From: Onchocerca volvulus
Taxonomy: Eukaryota; Nematoda; Chromadorea; Rhabditida; Onchocercidae
Direction: 5' to 3'
Length of the DNA: 64,000 nucleotides
Assembly: GCA_000499405.2 (NCBI GenBank)
Contig: HG738137.1
Coordinates: 2,666,001 to 2,730,000 of the forward strand
Made by a program: the position numbers and the translations under genes. This document shows, in pieces, positions 13,263 to 25,700 of this stretch. A model generated the notes under the pieces. That model was not told the origin of the DNA, did no database searches, and was given only the letters and a program-made list of their open reading frames with translations. Every line of letters begins with the position of its first letter. The stretch's first letter is position 1.

Positions 13263-13373
13263 TTACTTCCTATATCCTTTCTCAGTTGTTTACTACCCTG
13301 ATACTCACTATTTACTTCTTGATGAGTGGAAAAGCTAGCCTATAAAAAGAGCAGCAGAGAGTCATAAAATCAT

Positions 13374-13574
13374 TTATTTCCGATCTTTGGTTTTCCGCAA
13401 AAAGTTATGCAAATTTTGCCAGTTCATTCCATGTTTTTTACTATCAACTTTATCATTTAGTTGATACTTCGTCATCCAGATGAATTGATGAGTGTTTAGA
13501 GTTCCGGAAACTCTTCGTAGATAAATGATTTTGTAATATTTATAATGATATTCTGAATGATGATGAATTCGCAT
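13374..13574 (-). CDS. Candidate small single-exon gene (hypothetical, 66 aa)
   Basis: An ATG at 13574 opens a 66-codon frame ending in KTKDRK and a TAA. The product is small and basic, rich in His, Lys and Tyr, with no signal peptide or membrane segment. Two features make it more than a random frame. The bases before the ATG read AAAATTTACAG then A, a plausible spliced-leader acceptor one base upstream. The stop codon overlaps an AATAAA poly(A) signal (GGAAATAAATG), giving a very short 3' end. I do not recognise the protein. The chance explanation remains real because the region is otherwise empty. Confidence 0.3.
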   Translation of the reverse strand: MRIHHHSEYHYKYYKIIYLRRVSGTLNTHQFIWMTKYQLNDKVDSKKHGMNWQNLHNFLRKTKDRK

Positions 13575-13599
13575 TCTGTAAATTTTCTGGTAAAATTGT

Positions 13600-15345
13600 C
13601 CGGAATTTCCCGTTACTTCGGATTATCTTGGATTAGTCAATCATTAGTAATGTCACTTTTTACCATAGTAGACATATTAGGTATTACTGAAATTCTTATT
13701 TAGATAAATCGATTTTTTTTTTTTTTTTTTTATGGTGAGCTTAAAGATGAAAAAGTTGTACGGTATGCTGAGTTAGTGGGAAGAGTAAAATGATGGAATA
13801 AAATTGATTAAAATTTGTAAAATTGATCTGGAGTTTTCTAATCAAACACTTAAATTAAAATTAGAAAGGATGATAATTAGATACCGTATAGACTGAGATT
13901 AAATTTAAGAAAAAAACAACTGCAAAAGGAAAATTTTATAAGTAATAATGAAGAAATATTAAGGATAATATGAAAAAAAAAAAAGAATCTTTAGGCTATA
14001 CCAGAAGCCAAGGCACTTTCAGGCATTTTTCCGGAAATTTGCCGGAAACCTGTATACGCACCTTAAGGAAATCAGCATATTAAATAAAAAAAGTGACGCA
14101 TCATATATCAGCATTTTTCTTTTTTTTTTTTTTTTTGGCTTTCAAGCATTTTTTCTGAGGTATTTAAGAAATGAATCAAATTATCCTACAATCGGTCAGA
14201 TTTCACAAAAATTTGTCGAAAAAATCATGATTATTAATGTAATGATTATATAATTGGGAAAATAATCAAATGAATAAACGTGATCATACAATATAAATCA
14301 TGTTACGCAATAAAGTTGTAATTACGTGAAGCTTGGCTTCCCGTCATTAATAAAGCTGTCTTCTTGTTCCGTAAATCTTTTTTCACAATCAAGCAAACTT
14401 TTTTGAAAGAAAAAAAGTTTTATTTCTTTTTTATTGCTTTTCTTCTTATAATTTAATGCATTCAATGATTTATGCTTGAATAATGTCTTCAATCAAATAT
14501 TCCTCCACTTGTCGATCTTTATTTCTTCAACATTCAATGATTAATCACTTCTGATTCGATTCCCATATTTATCAAATAAAACTACTTGAAACAAGCGTAG
14601 GAAAGCCTCAACAAATATATCCCATAAAATAGCTTTTCTATTTAAACCTAATCAATTATTTAATTAAAAACTAATCAATTGTTTGATTACTGTCCTTTTT
14701 TTTTCCAAGATTGCATTAGAATTATAGCTATTCGCTCAGAAAGAAATAGTTGATGTATTTTTTTCTGCTTAATGTTTAATTTTCAGATGCATGGCTCACT
14801 TGATTTCTTCATCTCTTATACACACACAATTTATATGCAGTGACTAATGCAGCTGAAAAAAAGGGGAAAAAAGTAAGAATGGAATTCTGTCATCACATCG
14901 CTTATGAAAATATAACGATTAAACTTATGTCTTATATTTTGTGGCCGGAAAAAGAGAAAATATATCAAGACATCAGTATCATTACTATTTGATCCTACAA
15001 ATCTTCTAAATTTGCACATTTCTCATCTTCTACAACATAAATATGAACTCTGAAGCAAGAACTAGCGTATTCTTTCAGAGCTTTCAAGTAAATCAAGGAA
15101 ATGTAATGTTACGTAAAATAATAGATCCGATTCAGATCATGATTTATCGTCATTTAGTTCATAACTTCACTTAGTTTAGATCATTATCATCTGTTAAATA
15201 GAATGACAACCAACTGTTGTAATGTTTTTCAATAATAATTAAAAAAAAGAAATGCGTTAATAATTATTACATCATATCTTTTCTTATCATTCAGAAAAAA
15301 ACAAACTGCCACCAAATATTATATTAATTTCTCTTTCTCATATAA
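13600..15345. other. Intergenic, no gene seen
   Basis: AT-rich DNA with T and A runs. Nothing with splice-bounded coding potential was recognised. Confidence 0.4.
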
Positions 15346-15349
15346 AATT

Positions 15350-15368
15350 TCTCTCTCTCTCTCTCTCA
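15350..15368. repeat. (CT)n microsatellite
   Basis: About nine CT units. Confidence 0.9.
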
Positions 15369-15696
15369 TGTGAAATTTGTAATTTAAAATTATAGAACTA
15401 AGGAAATTAATTAAACAAAAAAAAAAAAAAAAAAATGGAAATATTTTTTTCTTTTTTTGAAATTTATCGAACTCTTTGAAATGTATGTGTACTTGCATGC
15501 GAGCATTAATGGAATATATTTAGTGGGCAATTGGACAAACGAATGTTAACGCTTATTAAACCACTTTTTTTCGTTGATATGACGGAATAAATGAAGGAGA
15601 AAGGAAGGAACTTATTTGACAGTAACCATGATTCCGCCTGAATTTTCCATCTCAAACCAATCCCATCAATATTTTCTTTTTTTTCCGAAACAGCCC

Positions 15697-15972
15697 TAAA
15701 CACACACACACAAACGCAAACACATGCACACACGCCCACACACTCATGCACACATATACATACACAGATGCACACATGCACATATATATGCACATGCACA
15801 CATATGCATACGCATGTGTATATACGTGCACATGTGCAACATGCACCCACATATGTAGTCATGCACACACACAAATACACATATACACACACAAAATGCA
15901 TTTCGTGCATGCACGCATGCATATATGCAGCAAACACACCCACGCAAGTGCACATTCACATACTGTGCATAC
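15697..15972. repeat. Long alternating purine-pyrimidine CA/TG tract
   Basis: About 275 bases dominated by CACA, GCACATG, CATATATG and TGCATGCA words. The order is irregular but purine-pyrimidine alternation is almost continuous, so it could adopt left-handed DNA. All open frames here, on both strands, encode Cys/Val/His/Thr low complexity and are artefacts. Confidence 0.85.
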
Positions 15973-16603
15973 ATTCAGCTCTTCCACTTCCCACTCGGCT
16001 CCATCAGTTTGGATTACAGTTTCAGAGTGATAATAAGTTCGGGCCACTGACCAACATTTTGTTTGGTATTTCTATTGGATCAAATATTTAAACTTTCATT
16101 GTAAATTTGATTGCTTATCAAAAAACGGGATTGGAATCAAAGGTTACGGCTATATTTTGATTGTTTGTTTTTTTTTTTTTACCCCTTACCGTATTTTAAT
16201 TCACTCTTAATGTAAATAAGCAAATTGAAATTAAATTAATGTTAAATAATGAACATGTAAGATAAGGAATGAGTTTCAAGTTAAAGAAGGTAAGAAAATT
16301 AATAAGTAACAAATATGAATAAAAAGCTATAAGTAAAATTAATAAATGGCGCTTACGCAAACATGTTAAACAAGCCACAAATTGCTAAATTTTAATATTT
16401 GATTAGCGGAAGAAGAAATAAATAATTTTTGGGATATAGAGGACATAAAAGTATAACGCGCTTATGTTTAATTTTTCAAGTATTTATTTTATTCTTCAAC
16501 CTTATTTCACGCATTTATTGATTACTTGGTTCAATTTCATTTTAAATATAAATTTCGATCTTTTTTTTAGTTATGGTTATCAACTGTTTTCATATTTGTT
16601 CAG

Positions 16604-16784
16604 AAACTAAAACTATTAGATAATACCGATGGAGCAGCAGCATCAACAGCAAAAGGGAACTCTGATATTATCTGTTGCATTTTGCTTCAAATTATTATTG
16701 TTCGACCAGATTTTGCTGTAACAATCAACGGATTGATTGAAATAGTAACAAAACATTAAAAACGGGAAAGACAAACTGCCGACG
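16604..16784 (+). promoter_or_regulatory. Tomosyn 5' UTR with trans-splice-type acceptor
   Basis: CATATTTGTTCAG ending at 16603 is the nearest good acceptor upstream of the tomosyn start and is followed by 181 bases without another strong splice site. It may receive a spliced leader or join an upstream untranslated exon. The interval contains an upstream ORF. Confidence 0.4.
16629..16721 (+). CDS. Upstream ORF in the tomosyn leader (30 codons)
   Basis: An ATG at 16629 opens a 30-codon frame that begins MEQQHQQQKG, continues into a hydrophobic stretch, and stops at TAA 16719-16721, 63 bases before the tomosyn ATG. If the leader starts at 16604, scanning ribosomes meet this ORF first, which could lower tomosyn translation. 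Whether it is translated is unknown. Confidence 0.3.
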   Translation: MEQQHQQQKGTLILSVAFCFKLLLFDQILL

Positions 16785-19700
16785 ATGGATCGTGCCAAGA
16801 AACGTTTAGTTTCAGCATTGGATGGTTTCAGGAATCAACATAAATCGGAAATGGAATTAGATGAGAAGATAACTGCCGAGAATGTTTGCTTAACTGGAGT
16901 AAGTGATGCGCAATAAATCTTTCTGTACTTAATGAAATATTCTCAAAGGAAAAAGATACTTATTTAGATACCGTTAAAAAAGAAAATTTCAATTCTTTAT
17001 TATTTGGGAAAAAAAAAAAAAGCACTATTAAATGATACTGTCATCATGACTGCTCATTATGATGACTGAGTACTTTATTATTTGCTGTACTGGAATTTCA
17101 CAACATACTTTGAAATATAAATTAAAATTTTCTAAATTCATTTTTTTTATTAAAATTTTTGCTATTTATACACTGAAAATTTATGACTCATATATTTTTG
17201 GAAATATTTTCAAGCGATTTTAACATCTCGAGAATCATAAAGTTTTGAAAGTATTTTGTGAACTTATTTTTTGTGTTTTAACTCGAAGTTTTGAAGTCAT
17301 TCTATCAATTAAAATAAAGAATTGGCTACCTAAAAATCCTAGTAATACAAGTGATCCAATAAACTTCCGAAATCAGGGAGGGAAATATAAAAAGAATTAT
17401 TGCTCACAGGGCTTGAAACGATCGTTGTTATAAGATCGTGTTTTCAGAAATGGTAAGCATATATTGATGGTCGAAGAAAAAGTAATGATTGAGACATTAT
17501 TAGACAAATCTCCAAGTTTTCATTCATCAGATTTGAAATTCCCAAAATATTAATGATTAAATTTATCCTAAATACTGAAAAGCAATTTTTTGGAACTTTT
17601 TCAGATCGTAAGACATGGATTTCCGGATGATCCGCGATGTATGGCTTATGATACCGTACAACGATTGCTAGCCATAGGTACTGGACATGGAATAGTCAGA
17701 GTCATCGGGGATGTCGGGGTAGATTATTGTTTGAAGCATGAATCAGACTCTGCTGTGCTTCATGTACAATTCTTGATGAATGAAGTATGTTTTATTATTT
17801 TTCTTATTATTTTTATCAACTTTAAATCGTCATTAATTGAAATATGGGGCTGCTACAGGCTTTTGTAAAGTTTAAATGATTTTATTAGCCGTATTAATTT
17901 AAAATTTTTTTCCTGCTGACATTTCGAATGGTAGATTTTCTATACTTTTTATCAGATTTTACAACTATCTTCCTAAGAACTTTCTTCCAGTGATTGTTGC
18001 AAATTAATCAAGCAAGAGGAATGAATAAGAAGAATATTATTAGCGATGCTTAAGCTTATTTGATAAATTTTGATATAATTTGAGACATAAAACCATAAAT
18101 AATAAACAACATAAACAAACAACAGAAAAAATGCAACTGAATCAAAGCAGAAGCATAAATACCTAAAAAACAGTTCACAAATAATGTGTAGCTGATAAAA
18201 CAATTAAAAATCAAAATTTCCATAAATAACAAATATTTTATCTGAGTCACGTTAAAAAATGATATTATATCAGTAGATTATTTCCTTCTTGATTTCTTCA
18301 AATTTTAGTAGAGTATAAAAAGCTTCTTCGAGAAGATATTTGAAAGTAACTACCGTAATTGGAAAAGGCAATCTAAAGAAGGTTATAAGATTTTTTACTT
18401 TTAGTGACTATTGTTTATTCAAAGTTAATTCGGAATGTCCGTTTTCTGCATTTATAATTGTTTTTTTTTGCTCGCAAATCTCTGAAATATCCATTAGTAT
18501 TGCGGAATCATAATTGATTTCAAAAAAGAATCACAAGTGTACTGTAATTTTTTATTGCCATTAACAAGGAAAAGTAAGATATAGAGTAGAAAAGTAAAAA
18601 AGCAGTGTATGAAAGCAAAAATCGAAGACAGTAAAAAATGAAGGTAAATTAAGGTTAAAATAATAGCGAGAAGAAGAAAGTTAAAGATAAAAGGGAAACT
18701 AATCGCTATTTTCAGGGAGCCCTAGTTACTGCATGTTATGACGATTTGATACATTTGTGGAACTTTCGGCAAAAGGTAAGGGAATATTTTGTAGTTCAAA
18801 AGAATATTGATTATTCCACTGTATTAGAATTCTCTGAAACATTAATAAAAAATTTGTAATTAAAATCAAAAAATTTTTATCAACTTTTTGTTATATGTAA
18901 AAAAAACTGAATGATATGTGATAAATTTGAATTTAGAAAAATAATTTTTCGGTCATCTAATCTAATAATGCATTATTTTATCAGTGGCTTGTTCAGGTGC
19001 CAGTGGTATTACATAGTATACAATTAACGAAGGAGCAAGTTACTTGTATCAGTCATTCTTTTCAAAGTAAATGGCTCTATTTGGGGACTGAACGTGGCAA
19101 TGTATATTTTGTTAATATAGCAACATTTACCTTATCTAGTTACGTTATCAATTGGAACAAAGCCATTGATTTGTAAGTTTAGTTGTTCTTTTTTTCATTC
19201 CGAGCATAATTAAAATTTGTTCATTCCTTATGTAGGATGTGTCATTCTTTTTTCATTCCATTTTTATAAAATATTTTTCTTGTTTGTTTTTTATGCATTG
19301 TTTAAATTGTTGGAAGTTTCCAATACATTTTGCAATGTGAAATAGGAGGTACGAATTTTGATTAAAGCAAATTATGATCAAATATTAAATAGCTCTCTTT
19401 GTCAGTAACTTTTTTTCTCCATAAAAGAATCGGTAGTTTTTGGGATCGAAAAGATACCAGTTATATCATAAAATGCTACGACAATCTATTTGATTTTTAT
19501 AAATGTTTTATTAAAAGTCTAATCATGCTGGAATCAATCGTTTTATATTGTCTTTAAAGTTCGTTATTTTTCATGTACAAGCTCGACAGGCATCTCTTTT
19601 TCGTTTATGTCAATTTTGTTTTTTTTTAAAAAAAAAAGTTATTTGTGATAATGAAAAATAACTCTTATAATGACAGCTTTTTTGCAGAAGCATGAGTTTG

Positions 19701-22700
19701 TATTATTGTTATTATATGAACTGTCAAATTTTAGTTACCAAAATTAATATTCAAATTCCCATTTATGGTTCAGTTCATTTACAAGAATGTACAAATTTAA
19801 TTAATCATTATGGAAATGGGTAAAAATGTTCTTTTACTTTACGTTTTCACTTCCATTTCAAATGACATTTTCATAATTCAGGAGTGTTCGTACTCATCCT
19901 GGTAGTGTAAAAGCTATTTCTACCTGCCCTACTGAGCTTTGGAAGTTATTGCTTCTGTATGAAAAAGGGACTGTTGTATTATGGAATCTTCAGACAAAAG
20001 AAGTGAGTAGCTACTTCGAAAATTGGTTTCTATTGAAATTTTTATATTTTTTTATCAATATAGCAAAGAAATTTTAACTATTTCCGATCACTAACTTTGT
20101 TCCAGGCGGATAGATTCATATCTGATCATCCGTCTCGTTGCATTGCATGGCATCATGATGGCCGACAATTCATGTGTGGTACTGCAGACGGATCTTTGTT
20201 GATTTGGAATGTTCGAAAACCAGGGGAATGCACACAGAAACTGCAACCTCATGGGCAGAATTGTAGTCCTATTACTCAGGTTTGTCTTTTCTTGAATTTT
20301 TATGAAACCGAGAGAAAAGTACAAAATTTTCACAATTCTTCATTTTATGATTTTTGAGAATATGACATTCATCTTTTTTTTTTTTTTTTTTTCAGTTTAC
20401 AATGACTCGACTTATTTACGAATTTCAGATTGATTGGAAGCATTCAGCAGATGGAGAACAGTTAATTACTTTTAGTGGCGGTCAGTATTTTTATGTAGAG
20501 CATTGATTTTTTCATTACTTTTCCATTAAGCCTTTTCAAAACTTCAAAGAATTAATTAGCATCTCAATTTTTCAGGCATGTCACAAGAAGACGGTGTACT
20601 ACCGGCTTTGACTGTAATGAGAGCATCAAAATCGATTACAGTTCTGGAATTAGATCATCCATTGATAACTTTCACATCTCTGAATGCTTCGCCATATAGC
20701 AATGCATCACAACAACCTTCTAGTGTTGCAGTACTTATGAAATATGACTTGCTTATTCTCGATCTTACTATTCCAGGGTGATTTAATTTATTTGATTATC
20801 TGTGTATGAATCATTTTTTATATAATGACCTTCAAATAATATTAGATTTTAGATCAGTTCTAGTTTTTTTGGTAATCTTGAGGTTTGAACTTCAAATACA
20901 AAGTTTAGGGAAATCCGAAATATCTCTATTTTCCAGACAAAGTTTTTTCCTTTCTTCTTCATTTCCAGTGTGTGAGGTCGATGATTTATCACATGGTCGC
21001 AGTTCTTAGGAAAAAATTTGTTATAGCTTTTTAAAGTTTTCTAATCTCGGTCAAAAAGATGTGTTATTGCTAATTTTAAATTTGATTGCTCTCTGAACAG
21101 TCAAATAATTTTAGTTATCCATGTCATGAAAATGTTAGTCCCATGGATATTCATGAATCACAGGTGCGGTGCATGTGTTATTTTTCCAACTGTCCGCTTG
21201 ATTTACTTGGTGCCCTAGCACTTGTTGGTTCGAAACAGCGACGCAAAGGATTCAGTGATAAGGTTTATTCATTTTTCTTGAAAAAAGGAGTTTTCATGCT
21301 TCGGCAAGACTTAAGTGGTTTTAAGCTTAGTTAAACTGATGGGAGAGGGAATTGATAACCTCGATATTTTTAGTTTGAAACCTCGAAATTTGATTTTGCA
21401 GCCATGGCCAATCACAGGTGGAAGTGGACGGGATTGTGCAATGGGTCATCAAGAATTATTACTTACGGGGTAATTTTTCTTGTATGGTATCATTTAATTA
21501 TTTTCTTTAAGTGTAGAGTGATGTTTTGGGAACATCTTTCTTCGTGCAGAGAAAAGCAATCACTGTCACGGTTTCATATTCATTAATTACTCTGGCAAGC
21601 TTTTAATGTATGACAGACAGGGCATAGCTTCATCAAAATATTCCTTTGATTGAACCATACTGGATGAAACACTATGCTGTATCTCGTATTTTGGTAACTA
21701 AATCGTTTCAGTTCTTTCACTTAACTATTTAAGTTTTTGTTATACAAGATGATAGGACTATAATTTATTTAAGAATTCATTTATTGCAGCCATGAAGATG
21801 GATCGATAAAATTCTGGCAGGCATCAGGTGAACATTTACAAATTTTGTACAAATTAAAAAGTGGGCGACATTTCGAACGAAATGATGGATTAGAGTCTTA
21901 TGAAGCATCGCATGCCATCACGATGATCGAATTATGTTTGGATTCTCGACTACTGCTAGTTGCTGGACAAAGTGGACAGTTGACACTGTTTCGTTTTGTA
22001 AAAACTGAAAGTACTCATGAAATTACTGTAAGACTTCTTTTTTTCAAATTTAATTAGCTATATTATCGAAAGATGAGAATATATCCTTCATCTTAGTATT
22101 TCTAGCAAATTACAAAAGATCTTGAAATACATTGAGTCTTTATGGTTCTTTTTGAATGTTTGCGAAATTAAAACTTTGACTGTTCTGATGAATTTATTTC
22201 TATATTTTTGCAGGTAATTAATATTCCATCTGTATTTTCTTTTTTATCGAGTAACATAGAATCGGCTAAACCATCTTCACCAAAGAGAGAGTTGAAGAGG
22301 CAGGGAACAGCAATCTCAGTGGAATCAAATAGTACGGATACTAGCGAAGATAGCACCAAGGATGGTTATTTTCCATTGAAAGTAAAAGGTGGTGTACTCA
22401 GAAGATTTGCAGGATATCAGGTATGAATGTGGTATATATATATATATATCCTTTTATAATTTGAAAATGTGCTTTTAAGATAAGCCTTAATAAATATTAG
22501 CTTTAGCCAGATTTGGTATGCATGGTTCCATGGAGGAATGTGTCACAGCCGGAGAAAATTACAGCGATGGCTCTTAATTCTGCGTACGGCATTATTGCTC
22601 TCGGTTTGAAGTTTTTATGTCTTTTTGTTATTATATAGAATCTCATCCTAAAATACATCAAACAATTTATTGAGCTCTTCTGAAAGATTGCAACAAATTT

Positions 22701-25700
22701 TCCCACTTTTCTCGTTTTTCGTTCTGATTTCTGCTCAGAACAATTGCATAGATTTTCCCACATTTTTTTGTATGGAAACAAAAAGGTTTAATAACTGGAA
22801 TTAGTAGAGAATACGATTATATATCTAATCCATAACACCGTTCATCACCCACAGGCATACTGGTGAACAATCTTGTTATCATAGTGATTTTTAAATTTCA
22901 AAAGAATTTAAGAAACAGTTCATTTTCTTAGAAAGAACGTTGCTTTAGAAAGCGAAGCAAGTATGAAAGTTTGTTAAAATGTGCGAGATAACTTTCATAT
23001 GTCTAATTCATGAATCCAGTTTGTAAATAACTTATTTGAATTTAATTGATGTTGAAAAGCAATGGCGCGATTTGTTCTGAATTTTGTTAATCGAAATATT
23101 TCATTCATATAAAGCAAATCCATTCATCAGTTCAATACTTCCAGGTACATCAGCAAGTTTAACTCTGATTGATTTGGTGCAATACGTCATAATATGTTCT
23201 TGGCCAATCGCTGATCTATATGTTCAGCAGCATTCGACGCCAACATTGCTTAGTCAGAACAGCAACTCTAGCCAAAATGATGTTTGTATTTTGGAAATTA
23301 AGTTCTAGATTTAAATTTGTAAATTTTATAGATTTAAGAAATTAAGAACATGAGATGTAGTATTCAATTACTACATGTTCAGTATTTTCTCACTTCTAAT
23401 AAATGATGATATCACGGTACCTTAGTGAAATAGCAGAATTTAATTGAGTTACTTTGTTAGCAGTATGAGTCGCAAAAATATATTTAAGTCAAGACATTTT
23501 TTTTTTTTGCATGAAAGAGAGTAAGAATGCAAAGAGACAAACAGCAAATAGATAATTGAAATATTGTAATTTACTTCCCTTTTCTCTTTTTTTAATTGGT
23601 TTAATGATTCTTAAATAGTTGTTTGCTTCTGCAGTATTTGTTACTTGTTTATTGTTGTTGTTGTTCATGTTTTCTTATTTCTTATTTCTTTGCATTTCAC
23701 TGCGGTTTCCTTTTGATATTCAAATGATATGTATGGGCTTATCTAGAGAATGATTTTGAGATCTAGAGGTTGGGAGTAAATGCTTAATGAGTTAATAAGT
23801 TGAGCGATACCAAGTAAATTACTCACACCCATCATGACGAGTTAGTTGATACCAGATCAAACCTACGTAACCGATCTGAATGGCATAAAGTAATAACGTA
23901 ATAATGGTAAGTTATTTCATAGCGAGTGTGAATGAGTGGATTATTTACTTTTAATTGATTGAGCATGAAAAAGTGGATTAACAGCAAATACTGATAAATT
24001 AAAGGCTTGTACATTGTACATCAGAGCAGAACTGCGACCTACATAACCATGGCAGTCCCAGTTATGAAATATATTTACAATTCTGAAAATATCAGATCAT
24101 CTTTTCCAGTCTTTCTTTGAAATATGTTGGAACAAATTTTTTGTTGCGTGAATTTTATGTTTGCATGCAATTTTTTGTTATGTTTCATCACGTATTTTCA
24201 GCCATCTATCGTACCATCGCAGCAAAAGGGAACTTCCACAACAAGTGTACAATTACCTTTGCAGACAGATGCCATATATCCGGGAGACGTTTCATCCAAA
24301 TGTGCTACGCCAAAAATTGCTAAATCTTTACCGCCGATGCAACTGAGACGTTCCAATAAATTGTCAAATCACCGAAACCTTTTCAAACATATGACCTTAA
24401 GCAAAACATTTCTTTCTCGTACAGCAGATGGAAGTGACAAAATCAAAATGGATGCCGTAACGACGGAAGATAAGGAGATGTTAAAACGCGAACATTCCTC
24501 ACCGCATTATTTCGATCGCGGGAAGCATTTCCCAATGGAAGCAAAAACTCGAGATGGAAGTGCATCTATACGAAGTGGCGAAATCTTAGAAGGGGAAGAT
24601 TCGAAAGAAGTTCAAGAGGTTGATGTAAATTGTTTTGTCGACAAGCGTCGTGTCAGAAAGAAAACTTTGGTTCGATCATTGACGGTACATGTATTAGCAG
24701 CTTCTAATGAACAATCCAAATCAATATCGGGGTCGAAAATAGCATTAGGTAAGGTATTCAGCGTGCATATGCCATTTTCCTCTTTTCGTTCCAATGCTTC
24801 TGACGCAGAACAAACAATCCAAAGCTCCAATAGAGCTTTAATAAGTGCGTTTTTTTTAAAGCATAGAATTTAGAAGTGAATATATTATCGCGTTCAAAAA
24901 TTGTTCTTTTTTATCTGCTGCACTCGCATCAAGCTTAAATCTATAAGCCGAATAAGTAACAGGATTAAAGCTTGTTATGCTTCAACTCCGTTATTGAGCA
25001 CATAAAAAACGAGAAAATCGAAATCTGTCGTGAAAGCTTGCAGTGGCTTTTTGTGGTGCTATGCGAATATTTTGTAGACCCCTGCTTTCTAAGAATGAAA
25101 TAAATAATATCTTATTGCTGCAAATACTTAAGAGAAAAGCAGAGATGATTAAGAATGGTCGATATTTTTCAAATTGATGGAACATTCTCAAGCGAGAAAG
25201 GATGAGAGTTTTGGGTCGTGTTATTTTTATGCTTATGTACTGTGCCGAATCCTCTTATGTTTTCAGTCTATTTTGTTTACTGATGTTTTCTTTCGATCAT
25301 TATTTTTTGCTGTCTAGTATAATATATATGATAATAATTATTTTTACAGCCATGTATTAGTAACCAATAGGCTGATTTAAATAGCAATAATAAGCTTAGT
25401 GTAGGACACATTCCCGAACGTAGCTTTCGAAAGCAAATGACATTTAATGTTTTGATTAGCTCTTGAGATGGACTACTTTTTCGTAAACTAAAATTTAAAA
25501 ATTCAAGAAAATTTCATTTCATTTTTTAAAATTAGTTGTTTACGGTAGCTTCAGTTTGGCGTGGATACGAAGCATAATATGGATTCACCACCGATTCTCG
25601 TCAGTAACAAACCAGTATTACGTGGTAATACGGAAACCTCACGTCTACGTTCGAATAGGCGACCTCAATTGTTAAAGTCACAGTCTGTTGTTGATTCAAA

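Noticed and set aside
15506..16091. Overlapping ORFs up to 149 codons
   Set aside because: Cys/Val/His low complexity from the CA/TG-alternating tract, on both strands at once.
20091..20333. 80-codon minus-strand ORF
   Set aside because: Antisense shadow of tomosyn exon 6.
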